Origin: Clostridia bacterium
GTDB lineage: Bacteria > Bacillota > Clostridia > Christensenellales > UBA3700
Reading direction: 5' to 3'
NCBI GenBank assembly: GCA_029060025.1
Contig: JAIDUV010000037.1
Coordinates: 65,587-115,833, forward strand
Length of the DNA: 50,247 bases
The notes below the pieces were generated by a model that saw only the letters and a program-made list of their open reading frames with translations, was not told the origin of the DNA and searched no databases. The position numbers and the translations under genes were made by a program. Of the stretch, positions 32,289 to 42,049 are shown piece by piece (position 1 is the first letter of the stretch; each line of letters starts with the position of its first letter).

Positions 32289-34649
32289 CTATTTTAAAGT
32301 AACAATAGTTACTCCGCTTTCTCCTTCGCCGTACTTTCCTATTCTAAAAGACTCTACAGCAGGCGAAGTCTTGAGATAATCTTGCACTGCTTTTCGCAAT
32401 ATCCCAGTTCCCTTTCCGTGAACAACTCTGATTTCAACGCAATTGTGCATAATTGCTTCGCTTATATAATTATCCAAATTATATAGCGCCTCGTCTACTC
32501 GCTGTCCTATTAGATTTATCTCAAAACTAAAAGCCTTGTTACTAAACTCTTTGCTGACAGTCACCTTTACTTTATCTCTTTTTTCTTCGGCAATGATCTT
32601 TTGACAATCTAACAGTTTTATCGTAGTAGTCAAAATACCAACTTTAACTTGACATTCATTTTTCTTTGAATTTATGCCTACGACTTCGCCTTGATTATTT
32701 AGACTGGCAATAAACACTCTGTCACCCACTTCAATATCACCATCAGCAAGAGCATATTCCCGCTTGGGTTTTTGCTCTTCAATCTTGATATCTCCAAGTT
32801 TCTTTCTCAATCTTCTGGCTTCAAATAGTGCTTGCTCATCTCCTTGTTTTACCAACTCTTTTATTTCTTCCAACAACTCGTCGGCTTCTTCAAGATAATT
32901 AGAAAGCAACTCCTTCGCGCCTTTTTTCATCTTTTCTTCCAACTTTTGCTTTTGAATATTCAATTCTTCCAGCGCATTTTTTGCTGTCTGTGCCGATTTT
33001 TCTGATATTAGGTAATTTTCTTTCGCTTTTTCTTCATATTCTTGCGCAAGCCGTCTTGATCTTTCGGCGCCTTTGATTACGTTGTCAAAAGCAATCTTCT
33101 CTTTGCTAAGTCTTCCTCTAGCATTCTCGACGATTTGTTTTTTGAGTCCCAAAGACGTCGCAATCTCCAATGCGTTCGACGAACTACTCTGTCCCATAAT
33201 CAACTTATAAGTAGGAGCAAAAGTTGTTGGATCAAAATCCATACCTGCGCTGGCAATGCCTTCTGTCACAAGAGAATATTCTTTTAGATCACTGTAGTGA
33301 GTACTGGTTATCGTCTTACAACCTTTATTCTTAAAATATTCTATTAGACTAATTGCCAACGCGCTTCCTTCAGCAGGATCAGTGCCTCCCCCCAACTCGT
33401 CGAGCAACAGCAGACAGTTGGACGTAACGTGGTTACAAATATAAATCAAATTTGTCAAATGTGAGGAAAAAGTCGACAAACTCTGCTCAATATTCTGTTC
33501 GTCTCCAATATCGCAAAATATATTCTCAAATACCGCAAGTTTACTATCTCCGGAGCAAGGCGGAAAAATTCCCGAAGAAGCCATAAGAGAAAGAATACCC
33601 ACCAATTTTAAAGACACGGTTTTACCTCCGGTATTAGGACCGGTGATCAGTAAAGTATTGTATTCAATACCCAAGTTAATCGACACTGGTACGACTTTTT
33701 GCTTATCAATCAAGGGATGTCTACCATCAATAATATCAACTATTCCGCTATCGTTTAACTCAACTCTATTGCCCTTTATCTCTTGAGAATATCTTGCCTT
33801 TGCAAAAATGCTGTCTAGATAGGCTATATTTTGATAAGTCAATTTTAAATTATCGCACGCATAGGTAATTTTTTGAGAAAAATACTGCAAAATTCGACCT
33901 ATTTCGTTATTTTCTTCTGCGCATAATCCACGGAGTTCATTGTTCATTTCAACGATTGCCATTGGCTCGATATATACCGTCGCACCTGATGCAGACTGAT
34001 CGTGAACAAGTCCTTTGACTTGACGCACGTACTCGCTCTTGACAGGTATTACGTACCTATTGTTACGCATAGTAACCAAAGAATCTTGCAAATAGTTGCT
34101 AAAATCAGACGAAGTCACGTAAGAATTGAGTTTTTGTCTTATCTTATCATTGCACGCTTTTATACTCTGTCTGATAGATTTAAGGGCAGGAGAAGCATTG
34201 TCACTCACCTCATTGTCCCCTAATATACTCTCATAGATACTATTTTCCAAATCATTATCAATATAAAGGTTATTTAGCAACGATTTAATATCATCTAAAT
34301 TCTGCGAATTTATTTTATAAATAGAATTATATACAAGCCTAGAAGTACGAAGAAGTCTTCCTACTCTTATGATATCGGCGCACGATAGCGTCATAAACTT
34401 GCTCGCATTTTCCAAGATGTCTTCCATTTCATCGACCGAAAACGTCGGCGCAACCAAATGGTCATATAATATCTCATACGCTTGCGCTGTCAACTCTGAC
34501 AGATATTGCGCCTGACTTAATTCAATAGAAGGTTTTATGGACAAAACGGTATTTTTTGCAATAACAGAGGAAGTATGATTTGCAACCTGAGCCAATATTT
34601 TATCATACTCTAATATCTTCAAAGTCTTTCTATTTATAAATTTTGCCAT
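32289..34649 (-). CDS. mutS2: MutS2 family ATPase/endonuclease, 786 aa
   Basis: The N-terminal clamp/lever region is followed by an ABC ATPase: GPNTGGKTVSLKLVGILSLM, LLLLDELGGGTDPAEG and TSTHYSDLKEYS. A long coiled coil (about residues 510-620) precedes the KOW-like segment and the C-terminal Smr nuclease domain (LIGQRVDEALYNLDNYI; VRVVHGKGTGILRKAV). MutS2 lacks the mismatch-reading domain. It is implicated in anti-recombination and in splitting collided ribosomes. It sits between U32 peptidase and a small membrane protein gene. Confidence 0.95.
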   Translation of the reverse strand: MAKFINRKTLKILEYDKILAQVANHTSSVIAKNTVLSIKPSIELSQAQYLSELTAQAYEILYDHLVAPTFSVDEMEDILENASKFMTLSCADIIRVGRLLRTSRLVYNSIYKINSQNLDDIKSLLNNLYIDNDLENSIYESILGDNEVSDNASPALKSIRQSIKACNDKIRQKLNSYVTSSDFSNYLQDSLVTMRNNRYVIPVKSEYVRQVKGLVHDQSASGATVYIEPMAIVEMNNELRGLCAEENNEIGRILQYFSQKITYACDNLKLTYQNIAYLDSIFAKARYSQEIKGNRVELNDSGIVDIIDGRHPLIDKQKVVPVSINLGIEYNTLLITGPNTGGKTVSLKLVGILSLMASSGIFPPCSGDSKLAVFENIFCDIGDEQNIEQSLSTFSSHLTNLIYICNHVTSNCLLLLDELGGGTDPAEGSALAISLIEYFKNKGCKTITSTHYSDLKEYSLVTEGIASAGMDFDPTTFAPTYKLIMGQSSSSNALEIATSLGLKKQIVENARGRLSKEKIAFDNVIKGAERSRRLAQEYEEKAKENYLISEKSAQTAKNALEELNIQKQKLEEKMKKGAKELLSNYLEEADELLEEIKELVKQGDEQALFEARRLRKKLGDIKIEEQKPKREYALADGDIEVGDRVFIASLNNQGEVVGINSKKNECQVKVGILTTTIKLLDCQKIIAEEKRDKVKVTVSKEFSNKAFSFEINLIGQRVDEALYNLDNYISEAIMHNCVEIRVVHGKGTGILRKAVQDYLKTSPAVESFRIGKYGEGESGVTIVTLK

Positions 34650-34654
34650 ATAAC

Positions 34655-36937
34655 TTATTTTACCCCTCTAAATAAATGTCCATACGTTGAATTATCGACA
34701 CTATTACCGTATTTTTTGCAAAAACTATCTATTATTCCGCTAATTTCATCTGTAGCGCAACCGTTAAGATTAAGATAATAATTGCCATTCACAAACGAAA
34801 GTTTATTTCTAATATCGACAATTTGCTGATTATACAATACAAATTGACAATGATTGACCTTAATTCTCTCGATTTTATATTCTCCTCGCTTGTCAAAATA
34901 ACTAAATTCGCCATTATACTTACAATTACCACATTCACATCCTGTATTAATTTGCACAGGACAATGCAATAGCGTCATAATTGGCAATCTGCCAAAAGAA
35001 TAAATCATACCTCCCAACGCTTCCTTGTTTGTCAACTCCACCGAATTGATATAATAATCCAATCCAATCGTATCAGAATAATTTACGTTATATATATTCA
35101 GTCCAATTCCGCCAACAAGAGCCTTACCGTATTTTTTTGCAAGATATACTCCGTAAAGATTATCAGCCAATATTCCGTCAAATTTATCAAGATTTTTAGA
35201 AAGCCATTCATCTATTATTTTAAAATCTTTACCCCTGGCTACCTTAGGTAATTTAAGGTATATATTTTCTATAGTCTTCTCAATTAAATTTGTTTTCGTA
35301 ATTATTTGATTGATATTAGACACATAATTTATATAATTTACTACAAGATTAATTTTTTCTTCTATATCTTTAAACGCCTCCAGACTCTCTTCATTTAAGT
35401 CTATTTCCACAAATAAGCGCTCTTTGTCTACTGTGTTTTCTTTAGCGTAATAACAATATAATGCGTCAGAATAGTCTACTCTTTGCTTGTGGTCAGAATA
35501 ATCTTGCAGGATTTCTTTCCTCAACTTCTCTATCACGTTTCTTCGTAAATTATTGAGAATTGATGCAGGAATAAAAAGATTGTTATCAATATCCACATCG
35601 AGTTGCGCGATAAAAACACTATCTCCCAATCTCAACAACTGTTTTGCTACAGTGTCATAATTTGCGCATTGAGATATGCCGGTTTGCGGAAGTTCGCCCA
35701 TACTCGCTACTTGAATACCGTTGTATATTGCTGTCAAAGATATATTTTTATCTTTCTTCGCTACGAATTTCATTTTTATGGACAATTTGGGTTCTATGTC
35801 CTTAAATTTATCCAATTGCTTTGTGTCTAACGTGAGATGCACCCTACTGCCTATTGGATAATTCCCGAAATTTTTCACAAGATAATTCTTACCGACTTTC
35901 TCAATATTGGCTATTGCAAGTCCGCCGACTTCTACTCCGTTGTTAATTAACTTGATTCCGTCACCTTTATTCAACGCTCTGTTTAATTGAAGTGTTGCAT
36001 TGCCCTTGGATATTGATAAAATCTTGCCAATTTCTAAACCGATATTGCCGTTAAGTTTGTCATACATAATATCTTTAGAGCCTTGATAATTATATCCAAG
36101 CGTAAAATTACCTCTATTATAGGCAGATTTTATGCTATTATAGTCTATTTCTTTTTTATCACCGTTTAAAAAGTTGTCTACTGCTTTACGATATTGCGAT
36201 ACAGTCTCTCCGACGTAATGCGGTTGCTTAAGTCTTCCCTCAATCTTCAAACTGTCTACGCCAAGTTTAGCCAATTCACCAATCTTATCTATTAGACATT
36301 GATCTTTTGGAGACAAAAGATACCCCTCTTTAGAAGAAAGATTGCAACTATACTTCAATCTACACGGCTGATTGCAACGACCGCGATTTCCACTGTCTCC
36401 GCTCATCATACTTGACATCAGGCACGCTCCAGAAAAGCCTACGCACAACGCACCGTGGACAAAATGCTCAATCTCAAGTTTTGTATTTTTTCTAATTTCG
36501 GCTATATCCGAGTTTAAAGTTTCTCTGGCAAGCACGACACGCGTAAACCCAAGATCCTCAAGCACTTTTGCGCCCGCAAGATTATGTACTCCAATTTGAG
36601 TACTGCCGTGCAAAGGGATATCGTATTTTTTGAGTATATCAAGACATCCAAGATCTGTCACAATAAAGGCATCTACGCCTGCTTTTGCAGCAATATCAAC
36701 GTATTCTGCAAAAATTCTTCTCTCAGATTGCTTGATATTTGTATTAAAAGTCAAGTATACCTTGACGTCAAATAAATGACAGTAATCCACCCAATAGGCA
36801 ATATTGTCTTTATTAAAATTGTCGGCTTTGATTCTGGCATTAAACAAGTCGAGCCCCAAATACACAGCGTCTGCGCCTGCATATATTGCGACTTTCAAGG
36901 CTTGAATATTGCCAACAGGAGCCAAAACTTCCAACAT
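34655..36937 (-). CDS. Peptidase U32 family protein, 760 aa
   Basis: The N-terminal U32 TIM-barrel begins MLEVLAPVGNIQALKVAIYA and keeps GADAVYLGL, EHFVHGALCVGFSGACLMSS and the cysteine cluster MSGDSGNRGRCNQPCRLKYS. A beta-rich middle segment (about 380-460) and a C-terminal extension with CPVQINTGCECGNCKYNGEF suggest the long form related to RlhA/YdcP, which is linked to rRNA hydroxylation rather than proteolysis. Activity here is unproven. No ribosome site; an extended -10 (TGGTATACT) 7 bp upstream points to a leaderless transcript. Confidence 0.85.
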   Translation of the reverse strand: MLEVLAPVGNIQALKVAIYAGADAVYLGLDLFNARIKADNFNKDNIAYWVDYCHLFDVKVYLTFNTNIKQSERRIFAEYVDIAAKAGVDAFIVTDLGCLDILKKYDIPLHGSTQIGVHNLAGAKVLEDLGFTRVVLARETLNSDIAEIRKNTKLEIEHFVHGALCVGFSGACLMSSMMSGDSGNRGRCNQPCRLKYSCNLSSKEGYLLSPKDQCLIDKIGELAKLGVDSLKIEGRLKQPHYVGETVSQYRKAVDNFLNGDKKEIDYNSIKSAYNRGNFTLGYNYQGSKDIMYDKLNGNIGLEIGKILSISKGNATLQLNRALNKGDGIKLINNGVEVGGLAIANIEKVGKNYLVKNFGNYPIGSRVHLTLDTKQLDKFKDIEPKLSIKMKFVAKKDKNISLTAIYNGIQVASMGELPQTGISQCANYDTVAKQLLRLGDSVFIAQLDVDIDNNLFIPASILNNLRRNVIEKLRKEILQDYSDHKQRVDYSDALYCYYAKENTVDKERLFVEIDLNEESLEAFKDIEEKINLVVNYINYVSNINQIITKTNLIEKTIENIYLKLPKVARGKDFKIIDEWLSKNLDKFDGILADNLYGVYLAKKYGKALVGGIGLNIYNVNYSDTIGLDYYINSVELTNKEALGGMIYSFGRLPIMTLLHCPVQINTGCECGNCKYNGEFSYFDKRGEYKIERIKVNHCQFVLYNQQIVDIRNKLSFVNGNYYLNLNGCATDEISGIIDSFCKKYGNSVDNSTYGHLFRGVK

Positions 36938-36995
36938 ATTTTCAGTATACCATAAACTTTAAAGTTTTTGTAGTATTTTTATATGATTGCACAAA

Positions 36996-37023
36996 AAATA
37001 CGCCTCATAATTGAGGCGTATTT
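36996..37023 (-). terminator. Terminator downstream of pheT
   Basis: AAATACGCCTCA pairs perfectly with TGAGGCGTATTT around TAAT, giving T-tracts on both strands. It ends the leftward pheST transcript just before the U32 peptidase promoter. Confidence 0.85.
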
Positions 37024-37038
37024 AATTACTTTATTCAA

Positions 37039-39444
37039 TTATCTTTGAACTGCCGAAAATTCGCTTGACAGTTTTGTCAATATTCTATTTATTTTAGCGT
37101 TGACTTCGTCGTCAGTCAAAGTCCTATCCGGCAAGCGGAATACTAAAGATATAGCCACACTCTTCTTGCCCTTACCGATTGCGTTTTCATTGCGGTATAT
37201 ATCAAATATATTGGTATCCACAAGCAGATTTCCACCGCCTTTTCTCACACAAGCAAGCAAATCTCCTGCCAAAACGCTCTCGTCAACGACGATTGCAATA
37301 TCTCTTTCGACAGGCGGATAACTTGATATCGGAGTGAACGTATAACTGTAATCAGCCAATTTATTTAGCAAATCTACATTTATTTCAGCAATATACATTC
37401 TTTCCGGCACGTCAAAACTCTTTGAAACTTCCGGATGAACCTCACCCAAATATCCTATTACACTTTTTTCGACGTAAATTTCAGCGCTTCTGCCTTTGTG
37501 AAGATACGTGATATCAGCCCTCTTATACTCGGCATTTATACCAAATTTCTTGAATAAAACTTCTATTATACCTTTCATAGTAAAGAAGTCTTCGCCCTCG
37601 CCGTATCTGCCCAAAGCAAGCATATTTACTTCCGTTGGAAGTTGAGTTACAGGAACATCTTGCGGCATATATACGTTTGCCAATTCAAACAGTTTAGCCT
37701 TTTTGTTACTCTTCAAGAAGTTACTTGCCAGCATAGATATCATACTGTATGCCAAAGTAGTTCTCATTATAGACAAATCTTCGCCAAGAGGCTTAAGAAG
37801 TTTGACACAATTGCGTCTTGAATCGTCTTCTTTGAGTTTTAAAATATCAAAGCATTTAGGCGTAGTAAAAGAATACGTCAATATTTCGCTCATACCTCTG
37901 CTTACGCAAATATCCTTGATAATATCTATATTCTTCTCCTCACGGTTTTTACCGCCAAGCGTCTGATTGCCGCCTTTAAGCAACGTGCTGACAACTTTAT
38001 CATAGCCATACAGTCTAATCACTTCTTCCGCAAGGTCATTTGCATTTTCTATATCGTCTCTGAACGCGGGACAAACACAAGTAAGTTTGCCGTCTTTATC
38101 AACACTGCTCTCAATCTGAAGACTGTTGAGAATATCCAAAACAATATTTGACGGCACTTCAATACCCAAAATCTCATTGATTTCCTCCACGCTTGTAACA
38201 ACGACGTTTCTAGTAAGATCTTGAGCAAGTTTATCGATAATTCCGTCGGCAATTTTGCCCCAGCCATACTTATAAATCAACGTCAATGCGCGCATAATTC
38301 CCAATCTTTGGGAGTCAAAATCAATTCCTCTCTCATATCTGAAGGACGAGTCTGAACGCAAATTTAACTTTCTTGAAGTTCTTCTGATGTTATCTCTCAA
38401 GAATTTAGCGGATTCAAAAACTATAGTATTGGTATTTTCATTGATACCGCTATTCAATCCGCCCATAACTCCTGCCACTGCGCAAGGTTTATTCTTGTCG
38501 CAGATTACCAACATAGTATCGTCTAGTTCATATTCCTTTTCGTTGAGCGCAACAATTTTTTCGCCGTTTTTTGCTCTTCTGGGAATAATTTTGCCGCCTT
38601 CCAAATAATTTTTGTCAAAAGCGTGCATAGGCTGACCAATCTCAATCAAAATATAATTGGTGATATCGACGATATTATTTATTGGACGCAAACCAACCGA
38701 CTTAAGTCTCTTTTGAATTATCTCCGGACTGCTTTGAATCTTGATGTCCTTTACGGCTGCCGCCATATATCTAGGACAGAGCGTCTTGTCTTGCACTTCA
38801 ACGTCGACAATATCACCGATTTTTATGCTTTTATCCGTTTCAAAATAAATTTCTGGCATCTTCAATGGCTTCTTGAGCACCGTAGCCACTTCTCTTGCAA
38901 TACCAAGCACACTGTTGCAGTCGGATCTATTTGCAGTAATACTGATATCAAGAACGATATCGTCATTACCCAACACAACGTTGATATCTGTACCCAACGG
39001 ATGCTTTTCTTTGTTCATTATCAAGATGCCGTGCACGCCTGCGCCCGCATATTCTTCTTCGGTGAGTTTCAATTCCTCTCCCGAACACAACATACCATTG
39101 GAAGCCACGCCGCGCAACTTGCCTTTCTTAATCACCTGACCTGTTGGCAACAAAGAGTTGTCCAATGCGACAGGCACCAAATCTCCTTCTGCGACGTTCT
39201 GCGCTCCTGTTACGATTTGCACAAGTTCTGCGCCGCCCACGTCAATTTGACATATCTGCAACTTATCAGCGTCTGGATGCTTTTCAAGTTTAACAATCTT
39301 GCCAAGCACCACGTTTTTCATATTCGCGCTAGCATCTATTATTTCTTCTACTTCAAAGCCTGCTCCAACAAGTTTATCGGCAAGCACTTCTACAGTAACG
39401 TCTATATCTACAAAATCTTTTAACCAACTCAATGAAACTTTCAT
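37039..39444 (-). CDS. pheT: Phenylalanine-tRNA ligase beta subunit, 801 aa
   Basis: It begins MKVSLSWLKDFVDIDVTVEV, with GGAGAG upstream. Domains in order: N-terminal B1, the EMAP/OB tRNA-binding domain (VVLGKIVKLEKHPDADKLQI; IVTGAQNV), B3/B4 (editing; SDCNSVLGIAREVA), B5, and the C-terminal anticodon-binding FDX-ACB domain (SSYPPVERDIAIVVDE). It forms the alpha2-beta2 enzyme with the product of the upstream gene. Full standard length. T-box control is shared. Confidence 0.96.
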   Translation of the reverse strand: MKVSLSWLKDFVDIDVTVEVLADKLVGAGFEVEEIIDASANMKNVVLGKIVKLEKHPDADKLQICQIDVGGAELVQIVTGAQNVAEGDLVPVALDNSLLPTGQVIKKGKLRGVASNGMLCSGEELKLTEEEYAGAGVHGILIMNKEKHPLGTDINVVLGNDDIVLDISITANRSDCNSVLGIAREVATVLKKPLKMPEIYFETDKSIKIGDIVDVEVQDKTLCPRYMAAAVKDIKIQSSPEIIQKRLKSVGLRPINNIVDITNYILIEIGQPMHAFDKNYLEGGKIIPRRAKNGEKIVALNEKEYELDDTMLVICDKNKPCAVAGVMGGLNSGINENTNTIVFESAKFLRDNIRRTSRKLNLRSDSSFRYERGIDFDSQRLGIMRALTLIYKYGWGKIADGIIDKLAQDLTRNVVVTSVEEINEILGIEVPSNIVLDILNSLQIESSVDKDGKLTCVCPAFRDDIENANDLAEEVIRLYGYDKVVSTLLKGGNQTLGGKNREEKNIDIIKDICVSRGMSEILTYSFTTPKCFDILKLKEDDSRRNCVKLLKPLGEDLSIMRTTLAYSMISMLASNFLKSNKKAKLFELANVYMPQDVPVTQLPTEVNMLALGRYGEGEDFFTMKGIIEVLFKKFGINAEYKRADITYLHKGRSAEIYVEKSVIGYLGEVHPEVSKSFDVPERMYIAEINVDLLNKLADYSYTFTPISSYPPVERDIAIVVDESVLAGDLLACVRKGGGNLLVDTNIFDIYRNENAIGKGKKSVAISLVFRLPDRTLTDDEVNAKINRILTKLSSEFSAVQR

Positions 39445-39454
39445 ATCCGCTCTC

Positions 39455-40474
39455 CTATTTGAATTCCTTTAAGAATCTTACGTCGTTTTCAAATAAAATT
39501 CTCATATCTGGAATACCGTATTTTATCATAGCCACTCTTTCTACACCCATTCCAAATGCCAATCCCTTATATTTCTTGCTGTCAATACCGCAATTCTCCA
39601 AGACCTTTGGATTGACAACGCCTGCGCCGAGCACTTCTATCCAGCCTGTGCCTTTGCAAATTCGGCACCCCTTTCCGTGGCATACAGAACAAGACAAATC
39701 AACCTCTACGCTAGGCTCTGTGAATGGGAAAAATGACGGACGAAATCTGACTTTTGTCTTTTTATCAAAGAGTCTTTGCGCAAAAGTCTCCAAAAGTCCC
39801 TTGAGATCGCAAAGTGTAACTTTTTCATCGACGACAAGTCCCTCGACCTGTTGGAACATAGGCGAATGAGTAGCGTCGTCGTCGGGTCTATATACCTTGC
39901 CCGGACATACTATTCTAATAGGCGGTTGCGTCTTTATCATCGTACGCGTTTGCATAGAAGACGTATGAGTACGCAAAAGTATATCGTCAGTGATATAGAA
40001 GGTATCTTGCATATCTCTTGCGGGATGATCGGGCGGAATATTGAGCATTTGGAAGCAGAACTTGTCAAATTCAATTTCCGGACCTTGACCGAGCGTAAAA
40101 CCCAAAGAAGTAAATATATCCAAAATCTCGTTGGTCACCAACGTGCAGGGGTGCAAACTTCCCTTGTCTTCGCCTTTGCCGTCAAGAGTAATGTCAACGC
40201 CTTCTTCAAGCATTTTGGCGTCGATTTCTGCCTGCTCGAGTTCTTTGGTCTTTTCTTCCGTCAGTTGAGTTATGACGTCTCTTGCCTCATTGACGTATTT
40301 TCCCACAAGCGGTCTTTCTTCTTGCGGAAGGTCTTTCATTCCTCTCAAAAGCCCAGTCAACTCTCCGTTTTTGCCAAGATACTTTACTTTTACGTTATTG
40401 ATAGACGCAAGAGTACTGCTCTGCTCAATTGCCGACTTTGCTTCTTCGATAAGTTTTGCAATCTTTTCTTTCAT
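39455..40474 (-). CDS. pheS: Phenylalanine-tRNA ligase alpha subunit, 339 aa
   Basis: It starts MKEKIAKLIEEAKSAIEQSS with GAGGT upstream. Class II synthetase motifs: HPARDMQDTFYI (motif 1 region), RIVCPGKVYRPDDDATHSPM with FQQVEGL (motif 2), and GLAFGMGVERVAMIKYGI (motif 3). A cysteine cluster CSVCHGKGCRICKGTGW lies in the C-terminal part. It is the first gene of the pheST operon, 21 bp after the T-box terminator. Confidence 0.96.
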   Translation of the reverse strand: MKEKIAKLIEEAKSAIEQSSTLASINNVKVKYLGKNGELTGLLRGMKDLPQEERPLVGKYVNEARDVITQLTEEKTKELEQAEIDAKMLEEGVDITLDGKGEDKGSLHPCTLVTNEILDIFTSLGFTLGQGPEIEFDKFCFQMLNIPPDHPARDMQDTFYITDDILLRTHTSSMQTRTMIKTQPPIRIVCPGKVYRPDDDATHSPMFQQVEGLVVDEKVTLCDLKGLLETFAQRLFDKKTKVRFRPSFFPFTEPSVEVDLSCSVCHGKGCRICKGTGWIEVLGAGVVNPKVLENCGIDSKKYKGLAFGMGVERVAMIKYGIPDMRILFENDVRFLKEFK

Positions 40475-40495
40475 ATTTACCTCACTTTATAAAAA

Positions 40496-40727
40496 AATAC
40501 GCCCCTATATTAGGGCGTATTAACGCTGTACCACCTAAATTCGTCCTTTGCCTTTATCGGGCAACTGACCTCGTACGGTTATAACGTGACCGACGGTTTT
40601 GCCTACTTACTTCAACAAAACAACTCCAAGGCGAACTCTCCCCAACTCACCTTTTGCCCTTTCAGCCCACTGAGGCAAAATCTCTGTTGCTTGTCTTTGC
40701 GGGGACACGCTCCTCTTCAACGTCTGT
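40496..40727 (-). promoter_or_regulatory. T-box riboswitch leader of pheST
   Basis: On the minus strand the leader of about 230 nt contains the conserved T-box AGGTGGTACAGCG (40524-40536), followed at once by a terminator hairpin AATACGCCC/GGGCGTATT and seven Ts (40521 to 40491). Upstream are the compact stem-I elements (GAAGAGGAG near the 5' end). A candidate Phe specifier TTC lies at 40633-40635. Uncharged tRNA-Phe would stabilise the antiterminator and allow pheST expression. The specifier assignment is less sure than the T-box itself. Confidence 0.9.
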
Positions 40728-40733
40728 AATGAC

Positions 40734-40762
40734 ATTCTACCATTAAAATGCAGCAAAATCAA
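40734..40762 (-). promoter_or_regulatory. pheST promoter
   Basis: On the minus strand TTGATT (40757-40762), a 17-bp spacer and TAGAAT (40734-40739). The start is expected near 40727, just before the T-box leader. Confidence 0.7.
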
Positions 40763-40782
40763 GCATTTTGTCACGTTTGTTT

Positions 40783-40893
40783 AGCAAAAAGAGCCTCAAT
40801 GAGGCTCAAGTGAGGAGTCTACGCACGAAGACCAAATGTTCTCCTCCGTCAACGCGCATCTGCCGTTGCTTCCCCATACAAGGGCTGGTGGAC
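40783..40893 (-). ncRNA. Unidentified small structured RNA, about 110 nt
   Basis: A stand-alone transcription unit in the gap between yunB and pheS: promoter at 40900-40928, no ORF, and an intrinsic terminator (GAGCCTC/GAGGCTC then TTTTT, 40786-40807). On the minus strand the RNA can form CCC-TTGTAT-GGG, CAACG/CGTTG around GCAGATGCG, and GAGGAG/CTCCTC, and has the single-stranded run GGGGAAGCAACGGC. I considered small-type SRP RNA and 6S RNA. It lacks the classic SRP GGTCAGG/GNRA/AAGCAGCC core and is too short for 6S, so I leave it unassigned. Confidence 0.6.
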
Positions 40894-40899
40894 TTAATA

Positions 40900-40928
40900 A
40901 GTATGACAAGGAGAAAGTAAAATGTCAA
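40900..40928 (-). promoter_or_regulatory. Promoter of the small RNA
   Basis: On the minus strand a perfect TTGACA (40923-40928), 17-bp spacer and CATACT (40900-40905) lie directly after the yunB stop. The start is expected near 40893. Confidence 0.65.
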
Positions 40929-40939
40929 ACAAGATTTAA

Positions 40940-41596
40940 TTACAATCTAAGAGAATTGCCAAAGCCGTTTTGCAAATAAAATTCGGGCACTTTGCCGACT
41001 ATAAGATTTTGATATACGACCATAGAATTCTGAACTTTGATATTTTTTACGCACAGCGGCAACATAACGCTGATGTCTGCAAACAAATCAATATACATAC
41101 AAAGCAGTGTTTGATTTATGCCGACGCTTTCAAAAGTCGTGCGATAGTTGCATTGAATATTACCGATATTCTCAAGTCTAAGAGTATACTTACCGCCGTA
41201 ATTGGCAATTACCACGCTTCCCAATATACTGCTATACGGCACCTGCACGTCTTCGCTTTGGCAAAGAATATTTACCTCTCTCTGCGAGATTGCCGCCACG
41301 TCGCGCATAAGAGCGTTGATAACCACCATATCTCCGCTTATCAAAGCCACGTTGCCTTCGTTGTCGTATCTTATCTCATAGAAGTTGGACTTATCTTGAA
41401 ACATCTCGCCTGTCAGCGCTTCGGTCGTGGAACTGTTGAAAATATCCACGACGCGCGTAGTAATCAGCGCGCTTGCGTATTTGTCGACGTACTCAATTAA
41501 GTTGGCTCTAAAATATAGAAGACAACTGATTATGATTGCAAGAATTATTATCAACGCTAAGACTGCTTTGAATTTACGACGCGCACACCTATACAT
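40940..41596 (-). CDS. yunB: Sporulation protein YunB, 218 aa
   Basis: A basic start and one membrane segment (about residues 10-30, VLALIIILAIIISCLLYF) are followed by an exported domain. The family pattern is clear near the C-terminus: FESVGINQTLLCMYIDL, then PLCVKNIKVQNSMVVYQNLI and IVGKVPEFY. YunB is a spore-formation protein of poorly known activity expressed in the mother cell in Bacillus. No ribosome site precedes ATG 41596. A TATAAT at 41602-41607 suggests a leaderless start. It follows the spoVA genes. Confidence 0.88.
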   Translation of the reverse strand: MYRCARRKFKAVLALIIILAIIISCLLYFRANLIEYVDKYASALITTRVVDIFNSSTTEALTGEMFQDKSNFYEIRYDNEGNVALISGDMVVINALMRDVAAISQREVNILCQSEDVQVPYSSILGSVVIANYGGKYTLRLENIGNIQCNYRTTFESVGINQTLLCMYIDLFADISVMLPLCVKNIKVQNSMVVYQNLIVGKVPEFYLQNGFGNSLRL

Positions 41597-41679
41597 ACAA
41601 TATTATATGCGCGTCAAGCCTTGCAATTTACATATCAAGCGAGATATTCAGTATACATAATTCAATTGACTGTCGTCTA

Positions 41680-42048
41680 TCACGCCTTTTTGGAGTGAGA
41701 TCGGAATATCAACGCAAAGAAAAATCCAAAGAATATTGCCGCAGTAAGACCGCCTGCCATATTTCTAAATCCGTAAGTCACTGCTTCAAAAAGACCTATC
41801 TTTGCGCCTTCTTTTGCGCCCTTGACAATAGTGCTTCCAAAGCCGGTGATAGGAATTGTAATTCCTGCGCCTGCAAAATTTTCGATATACTTGAATACCC
41901 CGACAAGTTCTAAGAATACTCCCAAAAGCAAAAACATAACCAATATTCTTGCCGAAGTCATCTTAGTTTTGTTGATAAGAATCTGCGCTATCATACAGAC
42001 CAATCCGCCTATAGCAAACGCTTTGACGTATCCCAAAAACATTTCCAT
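41680..42048 (-). CDS. spoVAE: Stage V sporulation protein AE, 122 aa
   Basis: A small integral membrane protein with four hydrophobic segments (AFAIGGLVCMIAQILI; ILVMFLLLGVFLELVGVF; GFGSTIVKGAKEGAKIGLFE loop; AAIFFGFFFALIF). It belongs to the SpoVA channel complex, which moves dipicolinic acid into the forespore. It lies 1 bp after spoVAD. It shares a related fold with SpoVAC in the same operon (both have PITGF and a GxxxG-rich helix). Confidence 0.92.
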   Translation of the reverse strand: MEMFLGYVKAFAIGGLVCMIAQILINKTKMTSARILVMFLLLGVFLELVGVFKYIENFAGAGITIPITGFGSTIVKGAKEGAKIGLFEAVTYGFRNMAGGLTAAIFFGFFFALIFRSHSKKA

Positions 42049-42049
42049 A

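Noticed and set aside
38623..39423. 266-codon open frame on the plus strand opposite pheT
   Set aside because: It lies wholly antisense to a clear pheT gene, has no ribosome site, and its product has no recognisable domain.
40783..40893. 6S RNA or tmRNA at the unidentified RNA gene
   Set aside because: The transcript of about 110 nt is too short, and no central-bubble or tRNA-like features are seen.
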